A stretch of 17,131 nucleotides of DNA from Bacillota bacterium (GCA_030705945.1 JAUZPS010000044.1:1-17131); one strand, 5' to 3'; positions 8,726 through 16,219 are shown, counted from the first letter of the stretch. Notes: generated by a model not told the origin, from the letters alone. Numbers and translations are program-made.

Positions 8726-9759
8726 AAAAAATAATAACGATTTTGATTATTTCCATTATGTTAATAACAAATTCAGGATGTAGTTTTTTTGAAGATAATA
8801 AAACAACTAAAAACAGTAATAAAGAGCAAATGTCTCAAAATAGCAAGGAAAATATGGGAGCTGATAACAAAACCAATTCGGAGTCAAAGTCTTCTAATGA
8901 AGCAGGGAGAAGCGAAAAAAAACAGACTATAACATTGTATTTTGCAAATGAAGATAACAGTTTGTTGGTTAAGGAAGAAAGAAGTGTCGTAGTAACCGAC
9001 GGAGCAGTTTTGAGATCAGCAATAAAGGCTTTGATGGATGGGCCTCAAAAAAAGGGTTTAAGGAAGACTATTCCTGAAGGGACTTCGCTTTTAGGCATTA
9101 GGAGGGACGGTAACACAGCAATTTTAGACTTTTCTAAAGAGTATAATAAGTCAAATGACATTGCCGAAATTATTGAAAGAATTTCTATTGTCAATACCTT
9201 AACCAACCTACAGGGAATAGAGAAAGTGAAAATTCTTGTAGAAGGAAAAGACCTCATAGGACCTAGCGGAGAACCGCTTGGAGAAATGAAAAAGGCTTCC
9301 CTTGATAAAAGTGGCAGACCTGTAAGTGGAATGTTAAAAAATATTAAAATTTACTTTGGAAGTCCTGATTCAGATTATATAGTCTCAGAGAACAGGAATA
9401 TTGTTACAGAAAATAATAGTTCTCAGGAAATGGCCGTCTTAAAAGAATTAATTAGCGGACCATCAAGTAAAGACTTATATCCTGTTATTCCTAAAGGAAC
9501 AAAGATCCTGTCTGTCAAGACTACTAAAGATGGAAGCTGTACAGTTGATTTGTCAAAGGAATTTGTCAATAATGCTTTCTTAGGATCTGCAGGAGCAGAA
9601 ATTACGATTAATGCGATTGTTGATTCTCTAACAGAAAATAAAAGCATTAAAAAAGTGATGTTTCTTATAGAAGGAAAAGAAAGGGAGTCTTACTCGGATC
9701 TGGAGTTTAACAAGCCATTTTTAAGAAATGAAAGTATTATAAAAAGCTCTAAGAAATAA
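8722..9759 (+). CDS. gerM: GerM-like sporulation/germination lipoprotein with two GerMN domains
   Basis: The 345 residues begin with a lipoprotein signal (basic MKK, hydrophobic core, SGC with the lipidated Cys at 20), so the protein should be anchored on the outer face of the membrane. A Ser/Asn/Lys linker (about 21-68) leads to two GerMN domains at about 69-188 and 206-330. Each has the family pattern of an opening strand (TLYFANEDN; KIYFGSPDS), ALMDGPQKKG or ELISGPSSKD, IP(E/K)GT and a (I/V)DLSKEF-like strand. In Bacillus subtilis the two-domain GerM works in the forespore-mother cell channel during sporulation; the same role here is inferred. The start is fixed by an upstream in-frame stop, but its own ribosome site is poor, so it may be translated by coupling to the small frame before it. 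Confidence 0.8.
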   Translation: MKKIITILIISIMLITNSGCSFFEDNKTTKNSNKEQMSQNSKENMGADNKTNSESKSSNEAGRSEKKQTITLYFANEDNSLLVKEERSVVVTDGAVLRSAIKALMDGPQKKGLRKTIPEGTSLLGIRRDGNTAILDFSKEYNKSNDIAEIIERISIVNTLTNLQGIEKVKILVEGKDLIGPSGEPLGEMKKASLDKSGRPVSGMLKNIKIYFGSPDSDYIVSENRNIVTENNSSQEMAVLKELISGPSSKDLYPVIPKGTKILSVKTTKDGSCTVDLSKEFVNNAFLGSAGAEITINAIVDSLTENKSIKKVMFLIEGKERESYSDLEFNKPFLRNESIIKSSKK

Positions 9760-9785
9760 ACATCTATAGATTTAATATAGTGTTT

Positions 9786-9817
9786 GGTTTTTATATATAT
9801 AAAAGATATATAAATCC
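9786..9817. terminator. Weak AT-rich hairpin between convergent gerM and rsgI
   Basis: An imperfect inverted repeat (GG..TTTATATAT with ATATATAAA.CC) of about 11 pairs lies between two genes that converge. Its position suits a bidirectional terminator, but the stem is almost all A-T and there is no clean T-run, so support is mostly positional. Confidence 0.3.
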
Positions 9818-9905
9818 GGTTATTTAATGCGGCAGCTAAGGCTCTGACAGATATTTCTCAAATGTTGGAGTATTATAATGAACAATACAAATAATGTATT
9901 ATGAC

Positions 9906-11666
9906 TTATTCGTGTCCAACATGTATTTTATGCCTTGGCGTTGGTGTCGAATTATTCCTATTATTGTATGGAAACGGGGCATTACCTTTATTAGGAGGCC
10001 AAGATGTACTTACTGATGGTTGTGAAGTGTTATTGCCGGGTGTAAATACAGGGGCAGGGTATGAGCTAGATGGCTTTGGTGTTGGGTTGCTTGCGGGACT
10101 GTTTTTAACAGTCGGAGCTGCTGTTGGAGCAGATGAAACAGAGTTAGGCGTGACAGTCTGCGCCGAAAGTGTTGTAAACGTCTGAACAGAACTTGAGTAA
10201 TAGAAGTTTACTATAATCTGATACTGATAAATGGTTTGAGGCTTCAGTCCATTTAAAGTTGCTGAAATTGTAGCCGGAAACTTGCTTTGGCTGGTTGATG
10301 CGGCAACCCTTACAAATGATGGATTATTTGCCTCCCAATATATTAAGGATATATTGCTGAAATTATTATAATAAGAGTTATTTTGTTCAGATGAAATGAC
10401 TTCACCGCTTATTAATGCGCTATTGGCAGTTACCTGTGATGCCTTGTTAATTGATACATTGACAGGCGCATTGTGATGATTGGCAGGAGTATTATTCCTA
10501 TCTGCTGAAGTTGGCATGTTCTGCGATAATGAATGATCTACTCCGTTTACAGGTGTATTAATAACAGTTGTATTCTGTACTGAAGGAACAGGCGTAAAAG
10601 CAGTATAAATGTTCGGCGTAGGCTCTGAAGTGTTAATAAATGGCGGCTTTTGCAAATTAGGCGTAGAAGTATTCTGTGGATTAAAAGCGCTCATATTTGT
10701 TGAAATAGTATTTGTAGGGTATGGAGCGTATATAACCTTTGGAGTATTAGCTTCAGCAACTCTCTTATCGTTACGTCTATCGTTATCAGGCTTGTTTTTT
10801 GATTGTGTATGCTGACTTTCTGTTTTTGTACTGGTAGTATCCTTGTTTAATGTTACTTTTTGACTATTATCCACATTATCAGCATTATCAGCGCCTGAAT
10901 CTACTTTGTTAATAATGTATCCTAAGGAACCTTCTCTGATATCATCGATAGAAACATCAATACCTTTGCTCTTTGTCTCAATATAAGTAATGTATCTACC
11001 CATAGACACATTATTCTCTGACGCTATTTGACATGTCTTGGAATCTACCTTAAGCACTTTTTTATTCGCGTTAAGGTTATTCATCTGATTAACATCTTTA
11101 TTTACATTCTCAACTAATTTATCTAATTTTGTTGCTACTTCATTTTTAGATGCGTCTGATTTCAGGGATGCGGAGATAACGATATATTCCTCTTTACTAT
11201 CAACTGAAAAACCGCATTGTTTTGATTTCTCAACAATAGTGGATAATGCGTCGCTTAGAGTTTTGTCTTTAAAATCTATTTCATTTAAGACTTTTTTAGT
11301 ATTAATATTATTTGAATCCACAGTAATAACCTTATTGTTTTCATCAATATTTAAACGCACACTTAGATTGGTATCAACATCTATATATGCATAGATATCA
11401 TTTGATTTATTTAAAGAATGAATTGGAAGCGCAAAATACAATATAGCAATTGCTGCGACCAAACCAGATGCTATTGCCCCGACTCTGAAGAAATTGACTC
11501 TTCTGGATTTGACCTTAATTAATTCACTCTCTGAGAAACTGATTTGTTGTCCAAGTTCGAGCATGTCTGACCTATGTTTGATTTTGAAAAATTCTAGATC
11601 ATCAGTCATAACTACGACCCCGGAATCTTGAATACTAAAAATGTAACCAACCCTATACAAATTCAT
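9906..11666 (-). CDS. rsgI: RsgI-family membrane anti-sigma-I factor with fibronectin III-like ectodomain
   Basis: Binds and restrains SigI on the cytoplasmic side and is thought to sense outside signals through its ectodomain. Residues 1-58 form the RsgI N-terminal anti-sigma domain (MNLYRVGYIFSIQDSGVVVM); one membrane segment lies at about 62-80; about 85-170 match the conserved RsgI central region (AYIDVDTNLSVRLNID...). A long Thr/Pro/Asn/Ser-rich linker leads to a fibronectin III-like domain (about 404-505, ending GLKPQTIYQYQI...TFTTLS) and a Ser/Pro-rich tail. Many clostridial RsgI proteins instead end in carbohydrate-binding modules. I chose the ATG at 11666; its AGAGG site is only 2-3 bases away, so a TTG at 11690 remains possible. 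The partner sigI lies 309 bp upstream on the same strand, with two repeat elements between them. Confidence 0.85.
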   Translation of the reverse strand: MNLYRVGYIFSIQDSGVVVMTDDLEFFKIKHRSDMLELGQQISFSESELIKVKSRRVNFFRVGAIASGLVAAIAILYFALPIHSLNKSNDIYAYIDVDTNLSVRLNIDENNKVITVDSNNINTKKVLNEIDFKDKTLSDALSTIVEKSKQCGFSVDSKEEYIVISASLKSDASKNEVATKLDKLVENVNKDVNQMNNLNANKKVLKVDSKTCQIASENNVSMGRYITYIETKSKGIDVSIDDIREGSLGYIINKVDSGADNADNVDNSQKVTLNKDTTSTKTESQHTQSKNKPDNDRRNDKRVAEANTPKVIYAPYPTNTISTNMSAFNPQNTSTPNLQKPPFINTSEPTPNIYTAFTPVPSVQNTTVINTPVNGVDHSLSQNMPTSADRNNTPANHHNAPVNVSINKASQVTANSALISGEVISSEQNNSYYNNFSNISLIYWEANNPSFVRVAASTSQSKFPATISATLNGLKPQTIYQYQIIVNFYYSSSVQTFTTLSAQTVTPNSVSSAPTAAPTVKNSPASNPTPKPSSSYPAPVFTPGNNTSQPSVSTSWPPNKGNAPFPYNNRNNSTPTPRHKIHVGHE

Positions 11667-11713
11667 TACCTCTTTTCTTTGAAGTACCAAATAAATAAAA
11701 ACTAATTTTCCCT

Positions 11714-11859
11714 ATATAAGTGGCGAAAAAGATTTTACATTAAAAATGCAGTTAATACGTCTGCATTTTACTATCAGAGCTGAACTTTTCGCAACTTATG
11801 AATCAAGGTATATATTTTGCAATATAAAAAATGGATGTAAAATGTTTATTGCAAAATAT
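11714..11859 (+). repeat. Repeat A, copy 1 (full length, between sigI and rsgI)
   Basis: Runs from ATATAAG to AAAATAT. Hairpin 1 pairs 11716-11731 with 11785-11799 and encloses a 9-bp inner stem (11743-11751 with 11761-11769) around a 9-base loop. Hairpin 2 pairs 11811-11821 with 11850-11860 or so (TATATTTTGCAA against TTGCAAAATAT). One left-arm change (G at 11722) breaks a pair. The element fills the sigI-rsgI gap together with element B and is antisense to that operon. Confidence 0.85.
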
Positions 11860-11860
11860 T

Positions 11861-11965
11861 TATATAAAAAGCAATTAATCTTTTACATTTGCCTATCACA
11901 AAATAACGTTAAAGCGTTCGTTATTTTGCTCCGTCAAATGTAAGATTAATAGTGCTTTTTATATA
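11861..11965 (-). repeat. Palindromic element B, intact copy
   Basis: A long near-palindrome abutting repeat A copy 1. The outer arms are a perfect 12 bp (11861-11872 with 11954-11965), the middle arms match through ATTAATCTT..ACATTTG, and an inner 10-bp stem pairs 11899-11908 with 11919-11928. Bases 11886-11908 are the exact reverse complement of 16093-16115 after thrS, so B recurs there in the opposite orientation. As RNA or single-stranded DNA it would form one long hairpin; in the sigI-to-rsgI direction it could act as an attenuator, which is inference. Confidence 0.75.
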
Positions 11966-11975
11966 GCTACCATTG

Positions 11976-12752
11976 CTAAAATTTATCTGAAATTTGATTA
12001 TCTACACTTTTTGCTTTTAAGGATGAATTTTTTCTATGCCTTAAAAAATCGAAATCCTCATTAAAAATCAAACAAGCTGCAATTATGAATTTTCTGTTTC
12101 TTTCAATTGTTCTTCTGCTAACTGAAGCAATTTTTAATAAATCATTCATAGGGATATTTTTCTGTCGTAAAAGCTTTTCAAAAATGTCTTTGTTGGCAAG
12201 AATATCATTTGCGATACCAATAAGCAAATCTTTTGAATCTTTATGCTTTGGCCCTGAAACTATGAGATCCTCAAAGGTTATATCGAAATCTTTGAGTTTA
12301 CGCGCGAAATTCGTAATCTGTTCTTTTCTCTCGATAGACTCATAAACCTGATTTGTATCTAATTTTAGGTATCTTTCTTCAAAGTCATTGTTGTTATCAT
12401 TCTCAAAGTATGTAAATGGATAAACTACTTTATCTTTTGATATTTTTTTATAATAATTTATTAGTTTCCACCTAATATTTTGTTTGGAGAAACTGAAAAA
12501 ATTTCCATTTGTAGTTTCATTAAAATTATCAATAGCTTCATTAAAGGCTATGAACGCAATTGAAAATTCTTCGCTTTCTTCCGGATAAATATACTTTCCG
12601 GTAAACTGAGAGACAACCTTAACAATAAAAGGTTTATAATCGTTCAGAAAACGTTCTTTTAATTGAGCATCACCATTTTTTATTTGGCTGATAATTTCGT
12701 TTATACTAATATCTCTGGGTTTTTCCTTTTTATAATGGAAAAAATTAAGCAA
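11976..12752 (-). CDS. sigI: RNA polymerase sigma factor SigI
   Basis: Alternative sigma factor of the SigI family, 258 residues (family about 240-260), held inactive by RsgI at the membrane. The N-terminal half is a sigma-70 region 2-like domain (FIVKVVSQFTGKYI, then EEFSIAFIAFNEAIDNF and FFSFSKQNIRWKLINYYKK). The C-terminal half is the SigI-type DNA-binding region (PMNDLLKIASVSRRTIERNR), with a helix-turn-helix presumed to read the -35 element. The start is a TTG preceded by AAGGGGAAG about 10 bases upstream. In clostridia such pairs often control polysaccharide-degrading enzymes; no such gene is in view, so the regulon here is unknown. Unlike the usual tight pairing, rsgI follows after a repeat-filled gap. 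A further A repeat lies just upstream, in the likely promoter region. Confidence 0.9.
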   Translation of the reverse strand: MLNFFHYKKEKPRDISINEIISQIKNGDAQLKERFLNDYKPFIVKVVSQFTGKYIYPEESEEFSIAFIAFNEAIDNFNETTNGNFFSFSKQNIRWKLINYYKKISKDKVVYPFTYFENDNNNDFEERYLKLDTNQVYESIERKEQITNFARKLKDFDITFEDLIVSGPKHKDSKDLLIGIANDILANKDIFEKLLRQKNIPMNDLLKIASVSRRTIERNRKFIIAACLIFNEDFDFLRHRKNSSLKAKSVDNQISDKF

Positions 12753-12807
12753 GATTTCACTTCCCCTTAAAATTTAACTGTATAGACATTTTTCTATAAA
12801 AGTTATT

Positions 12808-12893
12808 ATATAAGTTGCGAAAAAGAATTTACATTAAAAATGAAGTTAATACGTCCGCATTTTACTATCAAAGCAGAACTTTTCGCAAATTAT
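12808..12893 (+). repeat. Repeat A, copy 2 (hairpin 1 only)
   Basis: Contains hairpin 1 only: 12810-12825 pairs with 12879-12893, with the G-C pair 12817/12886 present as in the consensus. The inner stem has two mismatches (ATGAAG against CCGCAT). The second hairpin found in copies 1, 3 and 4 is absent; the sequence diverges right after the right arm. It lies 56 bp upstream of the sigI start and is antisense to it. It reads as a truncated or decayed copy. Confidence 0.75.
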
Positions 12894-13305
12894 CTATTAA
12901 TAACAACCTAAATAAGAGTTTTTCAGCAGCAATCTGTTTTTATAAGCTGCAGTATATATATTGATATAATTGTGTAAAATCAGTTTATACATGTTGATGA
13001 ATACTAATTGGTTGCGTTTGGCGAATGTTGGCGGCTTGTATACAAAGTAGAATTTCAAAAGCAATAGTCTTATAATCAATACTTATAGATACCGGACTGC
13101 AAAATTTATTAAATTCACTGATTATATTATACAATTTTTTATATAATTTTAAGTGGGTTTTGAAGAAACTTTTTAGTTTTTTGAATAAATAAGGGCGCTT
13201 TAGAAAATTCTATGTTCAAATTTTGTATGATGAAAGCCCATTATATCATAAGCATACCGGCTTTAAACAGGGTAGATCCGGGTAGGTTAAAGGGGTTAAA
13301 GGAGG
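12894..13305. other. Gene-free stretch upstream of the thrS promoter
   Basis: I see no convincing gene here. A 60-codon frame on the - strand (12897-13079) starts at a TTG without a ribosome site and has no recognisable features. A small inverted repeat (AAAGCC/GGCTTT near 13228-13265) and a G-rich run (13268-13305) just before the promoter are the only visible structures. Confidence 0.5.
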
Positions 13306-13334
13306 TTGACATAGATTTTTAAGCCGTATATAAT
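13306..13334 (+). promoter_or_regulatory. Consensus sigma-A promoter for the thrS leader
   Basis: TTGACA (13306-13311), a spacer of exactly 17 bases, then TATAAT (13329-13334): a perfect housekeeping promoter. The predicted transcription start is near 13341, about 8 bases before repeat A copy 3, so the transcript would begin almost at that repeat, then run through the T-box into thrS. It is the strongest promoter visible in the window. Confidence 0.85.
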
Positions 13335-13348
13335 AAACTTATAGTTTC

Positions 13349-13493
13349 ATATAAGTTGGGAAAAAGATTTTACATTAAAAATGCAGTTAATATGTCTGTA
13401 TTTTACTATCAAAGCTGAACTCTTCGCAACTTATGAATCAAGGTATATATTTTGCGATATAAAAAATGGATGTAAAAGTTTATTGTAAAATAT
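13349..13493 (+). repeat. Repeat A, copy 3 (5' end of the thrS leader RNA)
   Basis: Full-length copy between the consensus promoter and the T-box. Hairpin 1 pairs 13351-13366 with 13420-13434, with a G-G mismatch from G at 13359 and an A-C mismatch from C at 13422. The inner stem keeps pairing through a G-U wobble (CTGTATTTT). Hairpin 2 pairs 13446-13457 with 13483-13494 using two G-U wobbles (GCGA against TTGT). The wobbles suit RNA; the mismatches weaken hairpin 1. Confidence 0.85.
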
Positions 13494-13519
13494 ATAGTTA
13501 TATGGAATGAAAATATTTT

Positions 13520-13865
13520 AATTAGCAATGACGAGAAGAGTAGATTTTAATATTTCCTCTAAGAGAGAAAACATCCTAATATTAATGTTATATATTACGA
13601 GCAAAATTAAAGGGCTGCAAGTGTTTTCAGGAAAATAAAATTGAAGACCACCTCTGAGCTTAGTCGATGACTTACGTTATAGTCGCTTAGATATTGAAAA
13701 GTTAAATCTCATATAGTTTTAAGCTGTTATAAACTTTAAACATTTGAGGCTAGTTGATTTTAAATACTTCTATTTCAATATCTATAATGAGTAGTAATTA
13801 GGGTGGAACCACGTGAGTAAACTCTCGTCCCTTACATAAGTAAGGGGTGGGAGTTTTTATTTTGC
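13520..13865 (+). promoter_or_regulatory. T-box leader (threonine) controlling thrS
   Basis: Tandem RNA switch that reads uncharged tRNA-Thr and prevents termination. Visible parts are the GAAGAGTAG motif of stem I near 13535-13543, AAGAGAG of its distal part near 13561, a candidate specifier loop GAAGACCACC (13643-13652) with ACC, a threonine codon, at 13647-13649 (a second ACC at 13650), the T-box sequence AGGGTGGAACCACG (13800-13813), and the terminator at 13819-13863. The downstream synthetase independently fits the threonine specifier. I did not fold stems II and III. Confidence 0.92.
13819..13863 (+). terminator. T-box regulated terminator
   Basis: Seventeen-pair stem (13819-13835 with 13840-13856, some G-U pairs), loop ATAA, followed by TTATTTT. 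Its 5' arm includes the CGTCCC that would pair with the T-box sequence in the alternative antiterminator. Confidence 0.88.
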
Positions 13866-13904
13866 GCATTTTGAGTCCAAGCGTATTAATGGTCAGAAAC
13901 TGCT

Positions 13905-13934
13905 GGTATAAGTAAATGCAGGTATAAGTAAATG
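13905..13934 (+). repeat. Short tandem duplication in the thrS 5' UTR
   Basis: GGTATAAGTAAATG occurs twice with a 16-base period, between the T-box terminator and the thrS ribosome site. It is probably a replication-slippage duplication; no function is evident. Confidence 0.7.
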
Positions 13935-13975
13935 TTGATGCAGTTTAATTATATAATAGTCAGGAGGTATTTTAA

Positions 13976-15883
13976 ATGATTAAGGTACAATTGAAAGATG
14001 GCAGCATAAAAGAATACAACGAAGGTTCAACAATTAAGGAAGTTGCAGAAAGCATTAGCGCAGGTCTGGCGAGAGTCGCGCTGGCTGGGGAAGTGGATGG
14101 TATGGTCAAAGACTTGAGTTTTAAACTTCAAAAGGATTGTAAAGTTAGTCTGCTTACATTTGAAGACGATGGAGGAAAACACGCGTACAGGCATACAACT
14201 TCCCATGTAATGGCTCAGGCGGTTAAGAATTTGTATCCAAATGCAAAGCTTGCTATAGGTCCTTCTATTGAAACAGGATTCTATTATGATTTTGATATTG
14301 ATAAACCATTTTCAAACGAAGATCTTGAAAAGATTGAGAAAGGGATGGAAAAAATAATAAAAGAAGACCTCCCTTTGGAAAGATTTACTCTGCCGAGAGA
14401 AGAAGCCATGAAATTTATGGAAGATAGAGGGGAACCATACAAAGTTGAATTAATTAGGGATCTTCCACAGGGAGAAGAAATATCCTTTTATAAGCAGGGA
14501 GACTTTGTCGATTTATGCGCCGGTCCGCATTTGGCTTCAACGGGTAAAATAAAGGCAATCAAGCTTTTATCTGTTGCGGGAGCCTATTGGAGAGGCAGTG
14601 AAAAAAATAAAATGCTGCAAAGAATATATGGAACTTCCTTTGCAAAAAAGAGTGAACTGGATGAATACATTTTAAGACTTGAGGAAGCAAAGAGAAGAGA
14701 CCATAGAAAACTTGGAAAGGAATTGGACTTGTTTAATATATATGATGAAGGACCAGGATTTCCATTTTTTCTTCCAAAGGGAATGGTTTTAAGAAACCTT
14801 CTTGAGGACTACTGGCGTTTTGAGCATAAACAAAGGGGTTATCAGGAAATTAAGACGCCTATTATTTTAAATGAGGAACTTTGGCATCGCTCAGGTCATT
14901 GGGACCATTATAAGGAAAATATGTATTTTACAAAAATAGACGAAGGAGATTTCGCCATTAAACCTATGAATTGTCCAGGAGGGATGCTTGTTTATAAGAG
15001 AAAATTACATTCATACAGAGATTTACCGCAGAGAATGGCAGAGCTTGGACTTGTTCACAGACATGAGCTTTCAGGAGCCCTGCATGGTTTAATGAGGGTC
15101 AGGTGTTTTACTCAGGATGACGCTCATATTTTCATGACTCCGGATCAGATTAAGGATGAGGTTTTGGGGGTAATTGAATTAATCGACAGCTTTTATAATG
15201 TTTTTGGATTCAAGTACCACGTTGAACTTTCAACTCGTCCAGAAAATTCAATGGGATCTGAAGAACAGTGGAGCATAGCTACAAATGCTCTTAAGGACGC
15301 GCTGGACTCAAAAGACATGAAGTACAAAATAAATGAAGGTGATGGAGCGTTTTATGGCCCAAAAATTGATTTCCACCTGGAAGATTCAATTGGACGCACA
15401 TGGCAGTGCGGCACTATTCAATTGGATTTCCAGATGCCGGAGAAATTTGATCTTAATTATGTTGCCGCAGATGGTGAAAAGTATAGACCAGTTATGATTC
15501 ACAGGGTTGTATTTGGAAGCATTGAAAGGTTTATCGCAATTCTGACTGAACATTATGCAGGGGCTTTCCCGGTATGGCTGTCTCCAGTCCAGGTCAAAAT
15601 ACTATCTATAGTTGAGAAGCATAATCCATATGTAACGGAGCTTCTGAATATTTTTGAGGCAAAAGGAATCAGAGCGGAAATTGATGTCAGAAATGAAAAG
15701 ATTGGGTATAAGATCAGAGAAGCGCAGCTTGAGAAAACTCCATATATGATTGTAATTGGAGATAAAGAGATGGAAAACAGAACAGTCGCCGTAAGATCTA
15801 GAAAAGACGGCGATTTGGGAGCAATGTCCATTGAGGACTTTATAAACAGAATACTTGAAGAAAATGATAAGAAGCTAAATTAA
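13976..15883 (+). CDS. thrS: Threonine--tRNA ligase
   Basis: Charges tRNA-Thr with threonine and edits mis-attached serine. The 635 residues match the usual bacterial length. An N-terminal TGS domain (1-62) is followed by the editing domain with HxxxH (His73, His77) and CAGPH (Cys181, His185). The class II catalytic core holds the zinc ligands Cys333 (MNCPGG), His384 (DDAHIF) and His509 (IHRVVFGS), and the C-terminal anticodon-binding domain covers about 540-635. AGGAGGT (13962-13968) is 7 bases before the ATG. Expression is governed by the T-box leader. The gene is monocistronic here; repeat elements follow it and the next genes converge on it. Confidence 0.98.
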   Translation: MIKVQLKDGSIKEYNEGSTIKEVAESISAGLARVALAGEVDGMVKDLSFKLQKDCKVSLLTFEDDGGKHAYRHTTSHVMAQAVKNLYPNAKLAIGPSIETGFYYDFDIDKPFSNEDLEKIEKGMEKIIKEDLPLERFTLPREEAMKFMEDRGEPYKVELIRDLPQGEEISFYKQGDFVDLCAGPHLASTGKIKAIKLLSVAGAYWRGSEKNKMLQRIYGTSFAKKSELDEYILRLEEAKRRDHRKLGKELDLFNIYDEGPGFPFFLPKGMVLRNLLEDYWRFEHKQRGYQEIKTPIILNEELWHRSGHWDHYKENMYFTKIDEGDFAIKPMNCPGGMLVYKRKLHSYRDLPQRMAELGLVHRHELSGALHGLMRVRCFTQDDAHIFMTPDQIKDEVLGVIELIDSFYNVFGFKYHVELSTRPENSMGSEEQWSIATNALKDALDSKDMKYKINEGDGAFYGPKIDFHLEDSIGRTWQCGTIQLDFQMPEKFDLNYVAADGEKYRPVMIHRVVFGSIERFIAILTEHYAGAFPVWLSPVQVKILSIVEKHNPYVTELLNIFEAKGIRAEIDVRNEKIGYKIREAQLEKTPYMIVIGDKEMENRTVAVRSRKDGDLGAMSIEDFINRILEENDKKLN

Positions 15884-15901
15884 GCGGCTATTTTAAAATC
15901 A

Positions 15902-16115
15902 ATATTATTCTTACATTAAGCAGAGCATAACAACGAACGATCTATATAAGTTACGAAAAAGATTTTACATTAAAATGCAGTTAATGCGTCTGCATTTTGC
16001 TATCAAAGATGAACTTTTCGTAACTTATGAAGCAAGGTATATATTTTGCAATATAAAAAATAGATGTAAAATGTTTATTGCAAAATATATAGCGTTATTT
16101 TGTGATAGGCAAATG
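15902..16115 (+). repeat. Element B, second copy, interrupted by repeat A copy 4
   Basis: The left half (15902-15939) matches the reverse complement of the intact B copy at about 30 of 38 positions without gaps. The right half (16093-16115) matches it at 23 of 23. In the intact copy these halves are separated by a 6-base loop; here the gap holds repeat A copy 4. Similarity may continue weakly to the GCTTTTTA at 16131-16138. The B orientation is opposite to the copy near rsgI. Confidence 0.7.
15944..16088 (+). repeat. Repeat A, copy 4 (after thrS, nested in element B)
   Basis: Best-preserved copy. Hairpin 1 pairs 15946-15961 with 16014-16028; the consensus G-C pair is replaced on both sides by A (15953) and T (16021), a compensatory change. 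The inner stem is perfect (AAAATGCAG with CTGCATTTT). Hairpin 2 is a perfect 12 bp (16040-16051 with 16078-16089). Flanks CTATATAAG and ATATATAG give short terminal inverted repeats. It lies in the thrS 3' region. Confidence 0.85.
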
Positions 16116-16128
16116 AATCTCTAACTTA

Positions 16129-16180
16129 GCGCTTTTTAACATTAAGAATAAGCTTGGAAATTTGTAATGTTAAAAAGCGC
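16129..16180. terminator. Strong hairpin between convergent thrS and DUF3006 genes
   Basis: A perfect 15-bp stem (GCGCTTTTTAACATT, 16129-16143, with 16166-16180) with a 22-base loop, extendable by five pairs past a bulge. It is about 245 bases past the thrS stop and 40 past the end of the opposing gene. Position suits bidirectional termination or protection of 3' ends, but no clean T-run follows on either strand, and it may also be part of element B. Confidence 0.5.
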
Positions 16181-16219
16181 AAGTTGAGCCGGCTGCTGAA
16201 GAATGGCTTTTTAGCGATA

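Noticed and set aside
9901..10185. + strand frame of 94 codons rich in Gly, Leu and Val
   Set aside because: It is antisense to the Thr/Pro/Ser-rich tail of rsgI; the apparent composition is the mirror of those codons.
11746..11943. Small + strand frame of 65 codons in the sigI-rsgI gap
   Set aside because: It lies entirely within repeats A and B, has no ribosome site, and its frame is not kept in the other repeat copies.
12805..12833. sigI promoter formed partly by repeat A copy 2 (TATAAT on the - strand, rc of 12805-12810)
   Set aside because: The hexamer at the matching -35 position (TGTAAA) fits the consensus at only three of six bases, and I saw no clear SigI-type -35/-10 pair.
12897..13079. 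- strand frame of 60 codons upstream of sigI
   Set aside because: It has a TTG start with no ribosome site, low-complexity composition and no family resemblance.
11714..16088. CRISPR array
   Set aside because: The repeats are too long, too few, irregularly spaced by hundreds to thousands of bases with genes between them, and no cas genes are present.
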